DNA of 5,468 bases, from NCBI GenBank assembly GCA_031286555.1, contig JAITUD010000499.1, forward strand, positions 1 through 5,468, in the 5' to 3' direction. This DNA is from Microbacterium sp. (GTDB taxonomy: Bacteria; Actinomycetota; Actinomycetes; Actinomycetales; Microbacteriaceae). Both the position numbers and the translations under genes were made by a program. Positions 4,672 to 5,468 of this stretch are shown in pieces (within the stretch, counting starts at the first letter, position 1; every line of letters begins with the position of its first letter). The notes beneath the pieces are model-generated. The model made no database searches, had not been told where the DNA came from, and saw only the letters and a list, made by a program, of their open reading frames with translations.

Positions 4672-5468
4672 ATGCACGCAATCATCAAGCGAGCCCTGTG
4701 GGGCACGCTGATCGCCGGGGGCATCATGCTCCTCGGCGCCACGGCCGCGAATGCGGCCGAGACAGGAGGACAGGACGGCATCCTGTCCGGAACGCAGGCG
4801 GTCGCGCCGATCAGCGCACCGGTGCAGATCGGCGGCAACGCCGTGTCTGTGCTGGGCACCTCGAAGGCGACCTCCACCAGCACACCGCCCGCTCAGCCCG
4901 CACCGGCGCCCGCCGCGCACACCAGCGGCGGCAGCGGCACGGCGTCCGGAACGCAGGCGGTCGTGACCGTCAACGTGCCGGTCACCGTCAAGCACGTGTC
5001 GGCCGCAGTGCTCGGCACCTCGACGTCGGCTCCGGCGTCCGCGCCGGCATCCGCACCCGCACCGGCTCCGAAGCCGCTCATCACCACCGCGGGAGCTCAG
5101 GGAGTGCTCTCGGGACCGCAGGCCCTCGTGGCCGTGAACGCCCCGGTCACCGTGACCGGCAACAGCCTGTCGGTGCTCGGGAGCAGCACCGCCCACGACA
5201 CCACCGCCGCGCCGGCACCCACTGCTGCGGCTCCCGCACCAAAGGCCACCACAGGCGGTGAATCGTCGATCGCCGGCGGCACCCAGGCCCTTCTGCCGGT
5301 GAGCGCACCGATCGACCTCGGCGGCAATGCGATCTCCGTGCTCGGCAGGAGCACGGCGTCCGGTGGCGGCTTCGCTCCGGCGGCACCCGCTGCCGGGACG
5401 ACGGACGCCACGACGGACGGCGGATCGTCGATCGCCGGCGGCACCCAGGTGGATGCTCCGATCACGGC
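4672..5468 (+). CDS. Exported chaplin-like repeat protein (3' end cut by window)
   Basis: An open frame runs from ATG 4672 through the window edge (265 residues seen). Residues 1-28 form a signal peptide: KR at 6-7, ALWGTLIAGGIMLLG core, cleavage probably after ANA (26-28). The mature part has four complete 29-residue repeats at 36-64, 89-117, 144-172 and 199-227 and the start of a fifth at 253, joined by Pro/Ala/Thr/Ser/Gly linkers so that repeats recur every 53-55 residues. The consensus is about GxLSGTQAVxPVxAPVxxxGNxxSVLGxS. This resembles the Streptomyces chaplin domain (GVLSGN, then VPV...PVNVCGN, then SVIG), a secreted amyloid-forming surface protein that lowers surface tension. The usual chaplin cysteines are absent, as in ChpE. 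Repeat 2 is the most diverged, with KHVSAA in place of the GN segment. The end is not visible, so a cell-wall sorting signal or more repeats may follow. Chaplin relationship is inference from motif likeness; secretion and repeats are plain in the sequence. Confidence 0.87.
   Translation, partial: MHAIIKRALWGTLIAGGIMLLGATAANAAETGGQDGILSGTQAVAPISAPVQIGGNAVSVLGTSKATSTSTPPAQPAPAPAAHTSGGSGTASGTQAVVTVNVPVTVKHVSAAVLGTSTSAPASAPASAPAPAPKPLITTAGAQGVLSGPQALVAVNAPVTVTGNSLSVLGSSTAHDTTAAPAPTAAAPAPKATTGGESSIAGGTQALLPVSAPIDLGGNAISVLGRSTASGGGFAPAAPAAGTTDATTDGGSSIAGGTQVDAPIT
4777..5468 (+). repeat. Array of chaplin-like 29-residue units
   Basis: Units lie at 4777-4863, 4936-5022, 5101-5187, 5266-5352 and 5428 to the edge. 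The start-to-start spacing is 159, 165, 165 and 162 bp. Invariant or nearly invariant positions are the SG/GG turn, Gln7, a Pro at position 15, and VLG at 25-27 followed by Ser at 29. Confidence 0.9.
5262..5449 (+). repeat. 26-bp exact direct repeat in repeats 4 and 5
   Basis: The 26 bases at 5262-5287 recur exactly at 5424-5449, encoding the SSIAGGTQ start of both units. A similar 20-bp identity links units 1 and 2 (4785-4804 and 4944-4963, GTCCGGAACGCAGGCGGTCG). Such identity within otherwise diverged units suggests fairly recent duplication or gene conversion. Confidence 0.85.

Noticed and set aside
2857..5196. Very long open frame (779 codons) on the minus strand across all three exported genes
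   Set aside because: It is antisense to three genes that have signal peptides, ribosome binding sites and protein-level repeats. Its own product is shapeless Arg/Gly/Ala/Thr-rich sequence. Stop codons are rare in this composition, and it runs through spacers without any change in character.

Overview
The window is high-GC DNA with actinobacterial character. The replicative helicase reads as a typical actinobacterial DnaB, GTG starts preceded by GGAG-type ribosome binding sites are common, and codon third positions are strongly G/C. The helicase sequence and overall style suit a Microbacteriaceae-type organism such as Microbacterium; this is inference from memory of the families, not a search result.

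Layout: (1) 1-1276, minus strand: dnaB, cut at its 3' end by the window edge (425 residues visible). (2) 1277-1846: a divergent intergenic region. Its dnaB-proximal half holds a plausible dnaB promoter embedded in a cluster of DnaA-box-like 9-mers, followed by an unusually AT-rich island. Its other half holds the leader of the next gene. (3) 1847-3037, plus strand: a secreted, low-complexity Ala/His/Arg/Asp-rich protein. (4) 3038-3442: a C-rich, hairpin-rich spacer with a plausible promoter. (5) 3443-4576, plus strand: a second secreted protein, with a tandem Pro-Val-Val-Thr-Lys-Val-Val octad repeat. (6) 4577-4671: a short, highly foldable leader. (7) 4672 to the window end, plus strand: a third secreted protein, built of regularly spaced 29-residue repeats that resemble the chaplin domain of Streptomyces; it is cut by the window edge.

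The three plus-strand genes look like one functional group of exported surface proteins. All three have a signal peptide carrying a Leu-Trp-Gly motif, none has a cysteine in the part seen, and all are rich in Ala/Pro/Ser/Thr/Val. The first two are paralogous at both ends: their signal peptides align without a gap and are cleaved at the same residue, and both proteins end in the same residues (DVSPD), while the middles are unrelated. With the chaplin-like repeat protein next door, the most economical reading is an undescribed cell-surface or extracellular-matrix system, possibly amyloid or hydrophobic-layer forming, in a presumably non-filamentous actinobacterium. The function of the two paralogues is not known to me; the system idea is inference from shared signals and adjacency.

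The leaders of all three exported genes contain inverted repeats, including a ribosome binding site shown in the loop of a small hairpin before the chaplin-like gene. Post-transcriptional control is therefore possible but unproven.
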